Assembly (NCBI RefSeq): GCF_022539315.1
Contig: NC_066336.1
Coordinates: 930,001-994,000, forward strand
DNA length: 64,000 nt
Origin: Serinus canaria
Taxonomy: Eukaryota; Chordata; Aves; Passeriformes; Fringillidae
Direction: 5' to 3'
Position numbers and translations under genes: made by a program. The notes under the pieces are model-generated. The model was not told the origin of the DNA. It made no database searches and worked only from the letters and a program-made list of their open reading frames with translations. Shown in pieces: positions 1 to 11,250 of the stretch (its first letter is position 1; each line of letters begins with the position of its first letter).

Positions 1-1
1 G

Positions 2-118
2 GGAAAAGCGAAGGAATGGGACAACCTGCTCCAAAAATTTGCCAAAGCCCAGCAGGACTGGGCAGGAGGGATGCCGGAGGAGATGCCCCAGCAGCCCGCG
101 GTGGACACGGATTAAGCC
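2..118 (+). other. Possible terminal exon entering from the left edge (unidentified)
   Basis: Frame 2 is open from the edge to a TAA at 116-118. It reads KEWDNLLQKFAKAQQDW and ends PQQPAVDTD, a composition (amphipathic, Lys/Gln/Glu-rich) more protein-like than the surrounding GC-rich noise. The sequence then turns AT-rich. I do not recognise the protein, and 38 codons open by chance is plausible, so this is only a candidate. Confidence 0.25.
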
Positions 119-299
119 GCAGGCAATTTCCATGCTAATTCTCCCGCTCCTGTTCTTTATCGTGCCATCTGGGAGAAGCCAGAGGTATTTTTCCTCAAAT
201 CTCAACCGATGCCTCAAAGACACCGTTAATATAATCCGATAGAGGAGTGGGAAAAAATGAATACATAATATACACATATATATACACAAAAAGAAATCC

Positions 300-560
300 A
301 ATTTACTGACTTATTTAGCGCCACTTTCCGCAATCAATTCTCCCAGGGAAGAGCCCTGATTAAAGCCAAGCGCATCGCTATGGAAACCGGCATTCCCTCC
401 TCCCACGGCCCGCGGGCCGCGAAGGAGAAGCTCAGCTGAGGAAATCTGCCTGGTAACAACCCCGTTAATGAGCCGGGCAGCAAAAATAATCCCTGCGAGC
501 GCTGGCGCCGCCAAAGGAGCAGCCGGCGGCAGCCGGTGGGGAGGCGAAACGGCTCCCAAA
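300..560. promoter_or_regulatory. Candidate conserved noncoding element
   Basis: Low-repeat block with CTATGGAAACC, CCTGGTAACAACCCC (RFX half-site-like), GTTAATGAG and GCAAAAATAATCC, inside the presumed NKAIN1 intron. No alignment was possible, so conservation is a guess. Confidence 0.3.
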
Positions 561-1510
561 ATATTGATTTTTCTGGGATTGTTTTGGAGGAGGACGGGAC
601 GCCCCCAGATCCTGGAGGGATGAGCGGACATCTGGAGGTGGTTCCCGTGAGCGCCCACCCAGCCCGGCGGGTGTGGGTGTTCCTTCCAGCGTTTATCCAA
701 TTTTTTAGCTTTAAAACCCCGGATCAAACCACGCAGGTCTGAGGGATTCGCCTGCCCGGCGAGGTGGGAGCTGCCGGAGCAAATGGGATTTGTGGGATGG
801 CCCCGGTGGGTTTTCCTCTCCGCGGGGTAATTCCACAACCCACGGACACCCGCGGCTCCGGGTGAGGGGCACCACCCCCACTGCCCGCTCCCATCCTGGG
901 CTAAAATCTTGGGGGGGTTGGGGCTGGAATTCGGGGGTCTTGATCTTGGATCTGGTGGATTTTTGTGCTTAAATTTGTGAGAGTTTGGGTTTACATTTTG
1001 GGGCTTAAATATGGGAGAGTTTGGGCTTAAATATGGGCAACCTTTGGTTTAAATTTAGGGGATTTGTATTTTAAGCACAGGGGATCTTGGCCTTAAATAT
1101 GGGAGCACCCCCCTCCCATGGGTGAGAATTTCTTGGAGAATTGGAGATTTATTCTTATTTCTCCATTGAGTAATGGGACCTTGGAGGGTTTGGGGTCTCC
1201 TGGCTGGATGAGCACCCTGCAAGGAGAAGGTGCTGGGACAGAAATTCCCATGGGCTGTAAGGAAATGATGGGGGGTGGGAGAGGTGAGTGGCAGGGAGGG
1301 GGTTGGGATGTCCCCTGAGCCCTCAAGGAGCTTTTTGGGGTGCAAAAGTCTACCCAGGACATCTCAGTATCCATTGAGGAATTCAAGAACAGTCCCATCA
1401 ACATTCCCTGAAATCCCCCATCCCTGTTGCTGCTCCCGGGGTGAGGGTGGAGCCCCTCTGTGTTCCAGGCAGGACCAGAGCATCCCCCCATTCTCACAAC
1501 CCTCACCTGC

Positions 1511-1797
1511 ACCCCAGGGATCCACGGCACAGGGATCCTGGAATCCACGGCACAGGGATCCTGGGATCCATGGCACAGGGATCCACAGCACAGGGATCCT
1601 GGGATCCTGTGATCCTGTGCCGTGGATCCCTGTGCCATGCATCCCAGGATCCCTGTGCCGTGGATCCCAGGATCCCTGTGCCGTGGATCCCTGTGCCATG
1701 GATCCCTGTGCCGGGGATCCCAGGATCCCTGTGCTGTGGATCCCTGTGCCATGGATCCCTGTGCCGGGGATCCCAGGATCCCTGCGCCGTGGATCCT
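1511..1797. repeat. GGATCC-rich minisatellite that reverses strand midway
   Basis: Units of about 23 bp built on GGATCC. From 1,511 to about 1,605 they read CACGGCACAGGGATCCTGG; from about 1,612 to 1,797 they read the reverse complement (GATCCCTGTGCCGTGG). The whole is an imperfect inverted repeat able to fold into a long hairpin. Confidence 0.9.
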
Positions 1798-4700
1798 ACG
1801 CTCCCGTTCCCGTTTACCCGGGCAGGACCTGCGGGGCGGGTGCGGCGGCTCCCGGCCGTCATCAACCGCAGCCATCGGCAGCTCGGGAGCTCATCAGAGA
1901 CTCCTCAAACAGCCGTGAAAATTGCTTTTATTAATCGCTTCACCCCCTTCCATCCCCACCCCCGCGGGAGGGGCTTTGGGATGGGCTTTCCCAGCCCCTT
2001 TCTTGGGAGGGGGTCCCAAGAGCAGCTCCGGGGGCTGGATCCAGCCCGGGGCCCCCCACTCCGCTCCGCTGCATCCCTTAAGGACAAGAAGTGACACCGG
2101 CATGTCGTGACAGGTGACATCCCGAACCCTGCAGGGTTGTGAGCCCATCCCCCCGGCATCAGGGCCAGCCCCAAAATGGGGATTTTCCCCCAGAATTGTT
2201 TTCCTGCTGGCACGGCTCTGCCAGCTGGGTGACGGGTGCTGTCCCACCCCATCCCCCCACGGACGCACCCACGGCAGGGATGAGATTTTCCATATTTAGG
2301 GAAACCCCAAGGCCTGGACCCCGCTAACGAGGCTGTGTTAATTGCGAGCCCTCGCCCCATGTGTCATTCAAGGGCCTTTGTTAGGGCCGGGTTTGCTTTG
2401 TCTGGGAAGTGCCACCACCCACGGGACCCGACCCTGAGCCACACGGCTCCTCCTGGGGGGAGGGGCTGGAGTGAAAATAATTAGGGCCTGGGGCTGCTGC
2501 GAGGTGGGGGATGGGGTCGTTAGGGGGTTGGGGTCATTAGTGGGGTCGGCACCCCCCTCATGGAGGAGGGGATGGGGCAGGGGGACGTGGGGACAGCCTG
2601 GAGCACCATTCCCACGGAAGGAGCCACAGGGGGACCCCAAAAGGTGGTGGGAGCATCAGTCCAGTGTCCAGGCTGGGAGGTGAGCTGGGCTGGGACTCGC
2701 CCCCACATTTAGAGGTGGAAATCCTCATTCTTGCTGTGGGTGCACCCAAAGGTTTGGGGCCTGTGGGTGCCAAAGCTGGGGCAGCACCCATGTCCTGGAT
2801 GGGTGATGGAGAGGAACTGCACCAATGGGGCATCAACCAGCCCCAAATGGGTGAGGGCGTCCCTAAATACAGCTCCTGACACCAGCAGAGCCCCAGGCAG
2901 ACACCCCACAGTCACCCCAAATTCCCCAAATACCCTCAGCTCTGGGTGCTGCTGGACCAGGAGCAGCCCCAGGATCAGCCCCAGGCTGGGCTCAGGGGCA
3001 GCAGCCTGCAGCCTGCTGGGATGCAGCCCTGGGAGGATGGGAATGGGACAGGGACATCCTCACCCCCAGAGGGACTGCACCTCTCCACAGGCCACCTTCC
3101 CACAACTGCTGAGCTTTGGGGGAGGGAAAAGAGCTAAAAAATAGAAATAAAACTGTTAATATCCCACCCCCCCCCGTGGGAGTTTCCTGGTCACAGCAGC
3201 ACCAGGCTGTGCTGCTAAATGGAATCCCGGGAGAGCCAGCAAATCCGAGACACGAGGCAAATTCCCAGGAGGGAACAAAACGGGGAATAAAACACAGCCC
3301 TGAAATTCCCATCGCTCCAGACTCTGCCCGTGTCCCTCCCAGGGGGATGGGGGGACGTCCTGGGTGTCCCCAGGTGACCACAGGCAGTGGCAGGGCTGCG
3401 AGCTGGAGGGGACTGAGGAACGGCCAGGGTGGGCACAGGGACCCCCAGCCCTGGCACCTCCCATGCCCGGTCCCACCCCCACAGCATCGTCCCCTGAATG
3501 TCCCCACCCAAGCCTGGCGGTGGCACCCACGGCCCCAGGGCTGCCCCTCACCCACTCAGTGGCCATGGGATGCCACCACCACCCGCAGGTGCCACCTCCA
3601 GTGCCATCCCCCAGTGCCACCTCCAGCCCCAGCTGCTCTGTGACCACCCCAGCCATCCCCACACGGCCGCGGCGACTCGGTGCCAGCCCTGTGCCACCCC
3701 TGCCCATCCCAGGGCTCTGGCTGTGCCCCCACCCCCGGTGCCAGGGGCTGCAGACGCGGCCACGGAAGGACGGACCCGCCCGAGAGGAATTGGCCAGCGC
3801 CGGTGACGGGCTGGAAGTGGCAGCAGAGGAGGGGACAGCAGGGGACACGAGCTGAGGGGGTCCTGCAGGCACAGATGGAGATGCCAGGTGTCCCCAGGGT
3901 GGGTGAGAGGGACGGGGCTGGTTTCTGAGCCAAAGCAGGGCAGGGAAGAGCAGAGAAAACACAAATCGGAGCCTGCAAAGGTTTGTGCAAAGCTGCCGAG
4001 CCTGAGCCCGGCTGCTGCACCCACGGGGGGGAGCTGGGTCCTTTCCCGGGGGTGGGGGACACAAATCAGGGCTGGGGGACCCAGCTGGACCCCACAGCCA
4101 CGGCTGTCACAGCTCCTGAGATCCAGAGGGGTGGAGAGGAGGGGGAGAGAGCCCAGGAGGATGGGACAAGGACTCTCAGTGTGACACTTGCAGGCAGTGC
4201 CCGAGCACCACCATTAATCCGAGCTGTGCCTGCACGGAATCAGAGCACGGGCAGGGCTTCCCTGGGGCTCCCATGAGCTCCTGCATTCCAAGAACCCTCC
4301 AGTCCCACTCTGAGCATCGCCCAGAGCGCCCTTCACTCATCCCGAGTGCCCTCTGCTGCTGCTCCCAGCACCCTCCATGCTCAGCCCAGGCACATCCAGC
4401 ACCCTCCACTCTGACCCAAGCACCCTCCATCCCCACCCCAAGCACCTCAAGCGCCCTGAGCATCCCTGATTCCCACCTGAGCATCCTCCCCATGACCCAG
4501 CACCCTCCACTCCCACACCCCCACCCCAGGCACCTTCAGCTCCCACCTGAGCTCACTCTCCTCCCTTCCCCTGGGACATTTCCCACCCAGTTTGTAGCCG
4601 GGAGTCCCTGTGGGGTGACACGAATGTGGCACTGTTCCAGTGACATTCCCACAGCTCCCTGGAGCCCCAGTTCCCAAACTGGGACAGTCACTGAGGCCAC

Positions 4701-5344
4701 CCCAGTGGCCCTTTGGTATCCCCAATCCCATCCACCGAAGGTTCCACATTTTCCTGCCCCAGCACGAGGCCGGGGGAGGCAAATCCGCCCCGCCCGGGCT
4801 CCTCTCGGCTCCCTGGTGCCACATTCCCGGGGTTCCAGGACACACATCCCTGTGGGAAAGGGCCCCGCCATCGATCCGGCCGTGGGAAGAAACCACAGTG
4901 CCCCAGGGTGCTAATTAGCCCTAATCAAAGTAATTAGCCTGCGAACCAGCAGCAGGGCAGCCCCAAGTGTGGCCGTGTCCCCTGCGTGTGACAGCACAGC
5001 TGTGACCCGGCCAGGCAGAGTGACAGGACACAGCCAGCGCCGGTGGCTTCGCAGTGTCATTGTCACAGCCAGCCCCTGGGTACCCCAGGACCTCCCCCAG
5101 GCCCCCCAGGGCACACAGGTACCCTCTGCCAGGACAGAGCCAGGAGGTGGCACCAGGGTGTGAGAAATCTCCTCTGGGGGGTTCCCAGCCCAGCTCAGCT
5201 CTGGGGTCCCACTGTTCACAGCCGGGCACCCCAAAACCCCCCGTGCCCTCCTGCATCCCTCCCTCCCTGCAGCTCCTGCTTCCCAAACCCCGGAACTGCC
5301 GGGATGTGCTGAGCCCCTTCTCCCTGCAGGCTCCAGGGGCTGAT

Positions 5345-5822
5345 CCCCGAGGGGGAGCAGGGAACGGCCCCGAGGGGGAGCAGGGAACACCCTGAGGGGG
5401 AGCAGGGACAGAACCCACCCCGAGGGGGAGCAGGGAACACCCTGAGGGGGAGCAGGGAACACCCTGAGGGGGAGCAGGGAACCCACCCTGAGGGGGAGCA
5501 GGGAACACCCTGAGGGGGAGCAGGGAACGGCCCCGAGGGGGAGCAGGGAACACCCTGAGGGGGAGTGGGGAACCCACCGTGAGGGGGAGCAGGGAACCCA
5601 CCCTGAGGGGGAGCAGGGACACACCCTGAGGGGGAGCAGGGACCCACCCGAGGGGGAGCAGGGATCCAACATGAGGGGGAGCAGGGACAGAACCCGAGGG
5701 GGAGCAGGGAACGGCCCGAGGGGGAGCAGGGAACCACCCTGAGGGGGAGCAGGGAACCGCCCCGAGGGGGAGCAGGGAACACCCTGAGGGGGAGCAGGGA
5801 ACACCCTGAGGGGGAGCAGGGA
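5345..5822. repeat. G-rich minisatellite, GAGGGGGAGCAGGGAAC units
   Basis: About 21 units of 20-26 bp, each with GAGGGGGAGCAGGGA followed by a variable spacer (ACACCCT, CGGCCCC, CCCACCCT). Every unit holds two G-runs. Long ORFs on the minus strand here (Pro/Ser/Leu-rich) are artefacts. Confidence 0.95.
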
Positions 5823-6698
5823 GCCAGCACCCCGAGGCAGGTCCCACAGCCCCTCCCATCCTCCACAGCCATTAAATAATTCATTAATGTAACCTCCGTT
5901 AAATAACGTGACCCCATGGGGACAGAGCGAGTCACATCCTGTCCCACTGCTCCCAAACACCACTTGGGCTTTTGGGTTTTTTCCTCCTCAAAATCTCCTG
6001 CTACCACAGATGAGACCCAAAGGAGGGGGAATTTCCCCCAAGCTCATGTTATTAATCTTTTTAAAAACCTCTCAGGGTTTTATGTCCTGGCTGGTTAAAC
6101 ACACCTGGGCTGCTCTCTGCCCGCTTCGCACTCCCCCTTTTCCTGCCCGTTACATCCAAATTTTGGAAATTGAAATAAATAGCTGCTTTCAAATGGGGGG
6201 AAGGAAAAAATCAGTGCCAAGGGGGCCATTCTGAGCTGCTCCAAGCATGCCCCAGGATTTGGGAAGAATGTTCTCTCCTTACTCAGCCCCCAGTGCTCAT
6301 CAATTCCAGCCACGCTGGCTGCGGTGGGGACAGGGACATCCCGGGGCATTCCAGGAGCAGGAGGGCTGGGGACACAGCCTGGAGCACCAGGATGGGGCTG
6401 GGAAGGTTCCCACCCCTGGCACTGCTCCCCCAGGCCAGCAGAGATGGATACAGATCCACCTGCAGCCCAGAGCAGGCTGTTAAAGCAGGCAGGAGTGAGG
6501 GATTTGTGGGGTTCCCATCCCTGTCCCTTTCCCAAGGGATGGGAGATTCCCAGGCCATGGCTGCAGCACTCCAGGGGCTCCCAGCCCAGGGGGGAGGTGA
6601 TGCCAGCAGGATCCTGCTCCTGCCGTGATGTGCAGTGGGAGACAGAGCCTTTCCCAGCCCTGGGAATGGGCACGAGGCTGAGAGGGCGTCCTGGTACC

Positions 6699-7105
6699 TG
6701 TGGCATTCACATCCTCTGAAAAAATCCCCTCACTCAGGATTTTTCTCCTGGGAAGCTGAGAGGCCTCAGAGAAAAGGAAAACAATTCTGATCTCATTTGC
6801 TTCTCCTGTGCTGTGCCCATGTGGAATGTGTTTGGGGATTGTTCACCCCCAGGTGATTGTTCCAGTGCATTCTGCTGGGAGCTGTTTTCACTCTCTGGCC
6901 AGTCAGGGCCAGGCTGGGTCAGACTCTGGAGAGAGTCACGAGGTTACATTATTCTCTTTTTAGCCTCCTGTCTGTATCCTTTCTGTATTCTTTAGTGTAG
7001 TTTAGTTTAGCATTCTTTAATGTAATACAGTATCATAAAATAATAAATCAGCCTGCTGAGGACATGGAGTCAGATCCATCATTCCTGCCCTCATCGGGGC
7101 ATTCC
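6699..7105 (+). mobile_element. Solo LTR (endogenous retrovirus), family A
   Basis: Begins TGTGGCATT, carries CAGAGAAAAGGAAAACAATT and ATAATAAATCAGCCTGCTGA, and ends near TCATTCCTGCCCTCATCGGG. A sister copy is at 30,880. No internal retroviral genes adjoin it. Confidence 0.75.
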
Positions 7106-8194
7106 CAGCAAATCCAATAGGTACCCACCCCCAGCATCCTCCCAGCTGCCCAACCCACCCCTGTGCCAGCTCTGTGGGGGCAGGGCTGGGAGCTGGGAGC
7201 CAGGTCTGTGTCCCAGAGGGGGATGTGGGTTTCCCTTTGGGAACCGAATCCCTCCACAGTGAGTTGTGGACCAAACTCTCTTCCAGGGCTTCCCTGGGTT
7301 TCTCTCTGGAGGAACTGAGCAGAGAGGAGCCAAGAGCACCTCTGCAGAAGGAAAAAGTGGTGGGAGCTCACGCCTCAGGTTTGGCTTTTCTATTTTTCAG
7401 ATTTGCTTCAGTGTGTGGGTCTGGGTCCACATTATGGGATGGTGAGCTCTGTGCACAGAGCAGGGAGACAAAACAATTCCTGCTCCAGCTGGGCACCAAG
7501 GACAAATGATCCCAATCTCAGCCCAGGAGCACAAACCCCGTGGGCTGGAGAGAGAAAAACAAGGCTGGGACTGCCTGGGCTAAAGCTGGGCTGGGACAAT
7601 GAACTGCAAGGTGGGAATGGAGCAGAGCTGATCCCAGGGACAGACCCCGTGCCCGGCCGGGCATTTTGGGGCCATTTTGGGTCATCTTGGGTGCAGCCCT
7701 GGCTGGGCTCTGGTGCTGCCCAAGGTGCGTCCATGGAGGAGATCCTTGGAATCAATCCCTGCTTTATTCTTTAGCTCTGTCTGGTCTCTGTCCAGTCTCT
7801 GACCCAAGACATCAGAGCCAGCAGAGCCTGGGGCAGGGAGAGCATTCCATGAATAAACAACACCCTGAGGAGTTCACAGGTGCTCCTGGATCCTGCAGCA
7901 GCAAATTCCCAAACAAACCCAACCTCTGCTGGAATAACAACCCAGGGTACTCAGCACCCCCAGTGCTGCCACTGTGTGGGGATGTCCCTGTTGTCCTTCC
8001 AAACATGGCCCAAGCCTGGGGCAAGCACTGCCCAAAGGCAGCAGGGGAAGGCCAAGGCACCCAGAGTTCATTTCTGGCTGTGGTTAATCACCCTCAGGGC
8101 TGAAAAAACCCTTTCCTCCCCAAAACCCACTCCCTTTGCCTCATTTCTCCTGCACTGAGGGCTGTTGGGACTGGGAATCTTCTCCACCTCCCCA

Positions 8195-8420
8195 CCTTGG
8201 TTGGATACCAGGAAAAAGTTTTTACAGAAAGGGTGATAAAGTTCTGGAATGTTCTGCCTGGGGAGGTGGTGGAGTCCCCATCCCTGGGGGTGTTTAACAA
8301 AGCCTGGATGTGGCACTGGGTGCCAGGGGTGAGTTGGGGTGTTGGGGCTGGGTTGGACTGGATGAGCTTGAAGGTCTCTTCCAACCCAGGGATTCTGGGA
8401 ATTCTGGGAATTCTGTGACT
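8195..8420 (+). mobile_element. CR1 LINE 3' fragment
   Basis: GTGGTGGAGTCCCCATCCCT, then GGTTGGACTGGATGAGCTTG and CTCTTCCAACCC, closing with GGGAATTCT repeats, follow the CR1 3' end in sense direction. Confidence 0.85.
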
Positions 8421-8469
8421 CTTCAAGGGGGAATGGTTTAAAACTAAAAGAGGAGGGATTCAGGTGGAA

Positions 8470-8740
8470 TATTGGCAATTGGGAATTGTTCCCTGGCAGG
8501 GTGGGGAGGGGCTGGGCTGGAATTGCCAGAGCAGCTGGGGCTGCCCCTGGATCCCTGGCAGTGCCCAAGGCCAGGCTGGACATTGGGGCTGGGAGCACCT
8601 GGCACAGTGGGAGGGGTCCCTGGCACAGTGGGAGGGGTCCCTGGTACAGTGGGAGGGGTCCCTGCCATGGCAGGGGTGGCACTGAGTGGGATTTAAGGTC
8701 CTTTCCCATCCAAACCATTTCAGAGTTCTGTGATCTTCCC
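8470..8740 (+). mobile_element. CR1 LINE 3' end with internal repeat (3 units)
   Basis: GGAATTGTTCCCTGGCAGGG through GGATTTAAGGTCCTTTCCC and TTCTGTGAT. Holds three GCACAGTGGGAGGGGTC-type units. Confidence 0.85.
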
Positions 8741-9339
8741 TCAGAGCAGCCACAGACCCTGAGCCTCTCCAGAGGCTGTTTGGCCACTTCTCTCATCCTC
8801 CTGTTCCTCTGCCCAGCCCCCTCCCGATGGCTTGGCAATGGATTTTGGGATGGGACACGCCCCTGCCCCTTGTGCCCAGGATGCACCTCCAGGGGGACTC
8901 GTCTGTGCCAGGCTCTGCTCATCACCATCCCCTCATCCCACACCTTTTCTCCAGCGATGATTTAATTCCTTCTCTTCTTTCTGCCCAGTCCTGAAATGAG
9001 CACCATTGATTTTTCATAGCACTAATTTTTTCCTAACAGAAGCCACCTGGGATTAAATCAAATTCCTTATCAGCATCCAAACCATTGCTGGGGCAGCTCA
9101 GCCCCTTCCAGCAGCCAGACCAGGGAGCTCAAGGAGAAACAAGAGCCAGGTTTGGCTGGACAAGACACATTTCCCAGCTCTCCATGAGCCCATCTGCTTT
9201 CGGCTTTTCTGCTCACATCAACATTTCCTTCCCGGGCTCTGACAGTTCCCCTGTCGGGCCAGGCTGGTTTCAGCCTCATCCTCTTTATTCTCTCTACAAC
9301 CCAGCCCTCTGAGACATTTATTTTCCAGCCCCCCTCGCT

Positions 9340-9530
9340 CCCAGCTCTGTTAAGAACCGCCATGAATGATTTAGGGAGTTCTTCAGGCGGCCTCGTTAAT
9401 CCTCTTGGGTGCACATTAGCTAGTCCTGCAAATTTAGACGTACGGCACTTTAATCGCGGTTTTAATTGCGAGCTGTGAGGCTCTGCCTTCCCAAACACAC
9501 GTCAATAAACCTTTACAGCCCTGCCTGGAA
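9340..9530. promoter_or_regulatory. Candidate conserved noncoding element
   Basis: Unique AT-rich block with ATGAATGATTTAGG, CTCGTTAATCC, CACTTTAATCGCGG, TTTTAATTGCG and GTCAATAAACC, all homeodomain/Fox-type words, in otherwise GC-rich repeat-laden DNA. Confidence 0.35.
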
Positions 9531-9887
9531 GGCGGATGTGCCGGAGGATGCTCACCCGCACGGAGGTCTGGGCTGGATGATGCCTCTGCAGGGCCACCCA
9601 CAGCCTCGGTCCCTGCGGGGCTCTCGGGGCGCTCGCCCGGGCAGGTGACGGGCTGGGGTGGGGTTTTTCAGGCTTTAAAACACATTTCCCACCTTGGGGC
9701 CGGCTCTGCATCCTCTGGATCCCTGGAGGATCCTCCTCCCTCCACGCCGGCACCCGTGACCCCACAGAGCCGCAGGGATCAGCACCCCCATCACCGCCAC
9801 CCCACGGAGAGGGGATGTGGGGCAGCGAGGGGGCTCGGGGGAGTCAGGGACTCCCCTCGCCATCCCCGCGCTCCTGCCAGCCCCCCA

Positions 9888-10055
9888 TTTCCATGGCAAC
9901 CATGCAAATGGGAAAGCTTTCCATAATCATTAGGGAGCGGAGCGGAGCAGTACAAACAGCGGCGGCAGTAGATTACAAGCCCATTATGAACAGTCGCACC
10001 TTCTGAGCGCTGGTAATTACACCTAATTGTGCATTTAATTGTGTAATTGAAAACC
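9888..10055. promoter_or_regulatory. Candidate enhancer: octamer plus clustered TAAT sites
   Basis: CCATGGCAAC at 9,891, an exact octamer ATGCAAAT at 9,902, TAATCATTAG at 9,924, then TAATTAC (10,014), CTAATTG (10,023), TTAATTG (10,035) and GTAATTG (10,043). Dense POU/homeodomain sites suit an enhancer of a neural gene such as NKAIN1; function is inferred. Confidence 0.45.
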
Positions 10056-10511
10056 TCCAGCCCGAGTTCAGCCCGGGCTCCTTTCCCCCTTTCCGGGGGA
10101 GGGGGATGCGGCCGGGGCGGCCCCGGCCCCGCGGTGCCCGGTTCATCCCCGTGCCGAGCGCCCGGAGCCGTGCGAGGACAAAAGATGCCGGCAGAGGTGG
10201 GAGGAGGGTGGTTCCCACCGGCCGCGGCCAAACCAGGGAAATCAGAGCAGGAAGGAAGGACGGGAGGGCCACGGAGCCCCCAGGGGCGCAGAGGGAGCCG
10301 CTGTCGCACAGGGATGAAGGATCATCCTCTCCCTTCACCCATCCCTCGTTAAGCCGAACTCCTGCTCCTTCTCCAGCCCTGGAGACGGGGTCACATCCCA
10401 GCGGCTCCCGAGGCCGCCGAACCCCGCGGCTTAGGGAGAAGCTGGGATGGACCCGCGGCCCCTCTCCCGCGCCCCAGCCCCGCAGGGAGCGGGGATGCCA
10501 GCGCCGCTCTG

Positions 10512-10555
10512 GCGTGGCACGGCATGGCACGGCATGGCACGGCATGGCACGGCAC
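10512..10555. repeat. (CGGCATGGCA)n short tandem repeat
   Basis: Four to five copies of a 10-bp unit in a GC-rich block of the NKAIN1 intron. Confidence 0.85.
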
Positions 10556-10939
10556 CGCGACTCACGGCACGGTCCCGCACCGCACCCCGCCAGCCTGGCA
10601 GGCTCCGGCAGGCGGGAGGTGCCAACCCAGCTCTGCTTTCCCAGCCAATTAAAGGAGAAGGAGAGAAACAAAGAAGGAAACAGGAGCTCGGCTGGAAGCG
10701 GCTGCGGGCTCTGCCAGGCGGAGGTGGGGCACGGAGCGTCCCTGTCCCCGTCCAGCTGCGGGGCTGAGCGGCCGCACGGAGGGAGCGCTGGGATCGCCAG
10801 TCTGGGGTGGAGAAGGAGCCAGCTCCAGGAAAACCATCCCGCACCGGCTCCTGAGCGCGGCCGCGGGGCACAGAGCAGGGCGGCCAAGGGACATGTGACA
10901 GCAGCTGGACAGAGCCGGCCTGACAGCTGCCAGCAATGC

Positions 10940-11250
10940 ATGTCCCAATATCCTGGTGTCCTGATGACCCAGTGTCCCGATATCCCAATGTCCCGGTATC
11001 CTGGTGTCCCAATATCCCAATGTCCTGATATCCCAATATCTCAATATTCCAATATCCTGATATCCCAGTATTCCAATGTACCAATATCCTGATATCCTGA
11101 CATCCCAATATCCAGATATCCCAACATCCCACTATCCCAATGTCCCAATAACCCTATATCCTGATGTCCTGATATTCTGACATCCCAATGTCCTGGTACG
11201 CCGATATCCCAATGTCCCGATATCCCGATGTCCCAATGTCCCGTATCATG
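10940..11250. repeat. ATATCCC/AATGTCCC degenerate tandem repeat
   Basis: About 300 bp of 7-9 bp words (ATATCCC, AATGTCCC, TATCCTG, AATATCC) in shifting order; the short unit has diverged copy by copy. Confidence 0.9.

Noticed and set aside
5345..5822. CRISPR-like array
   Set aside because: Spacing is short and irregular, the 'spacers' recur, and the DNA is vertebrate; it is a minisatellite.
4911..6007. Pro/Ser/Leu-rich ORFs up to 350 codons, minus strand
   Set aside because: They translate the G-rich minisatellite; three frames are open with the same repeated peptide.
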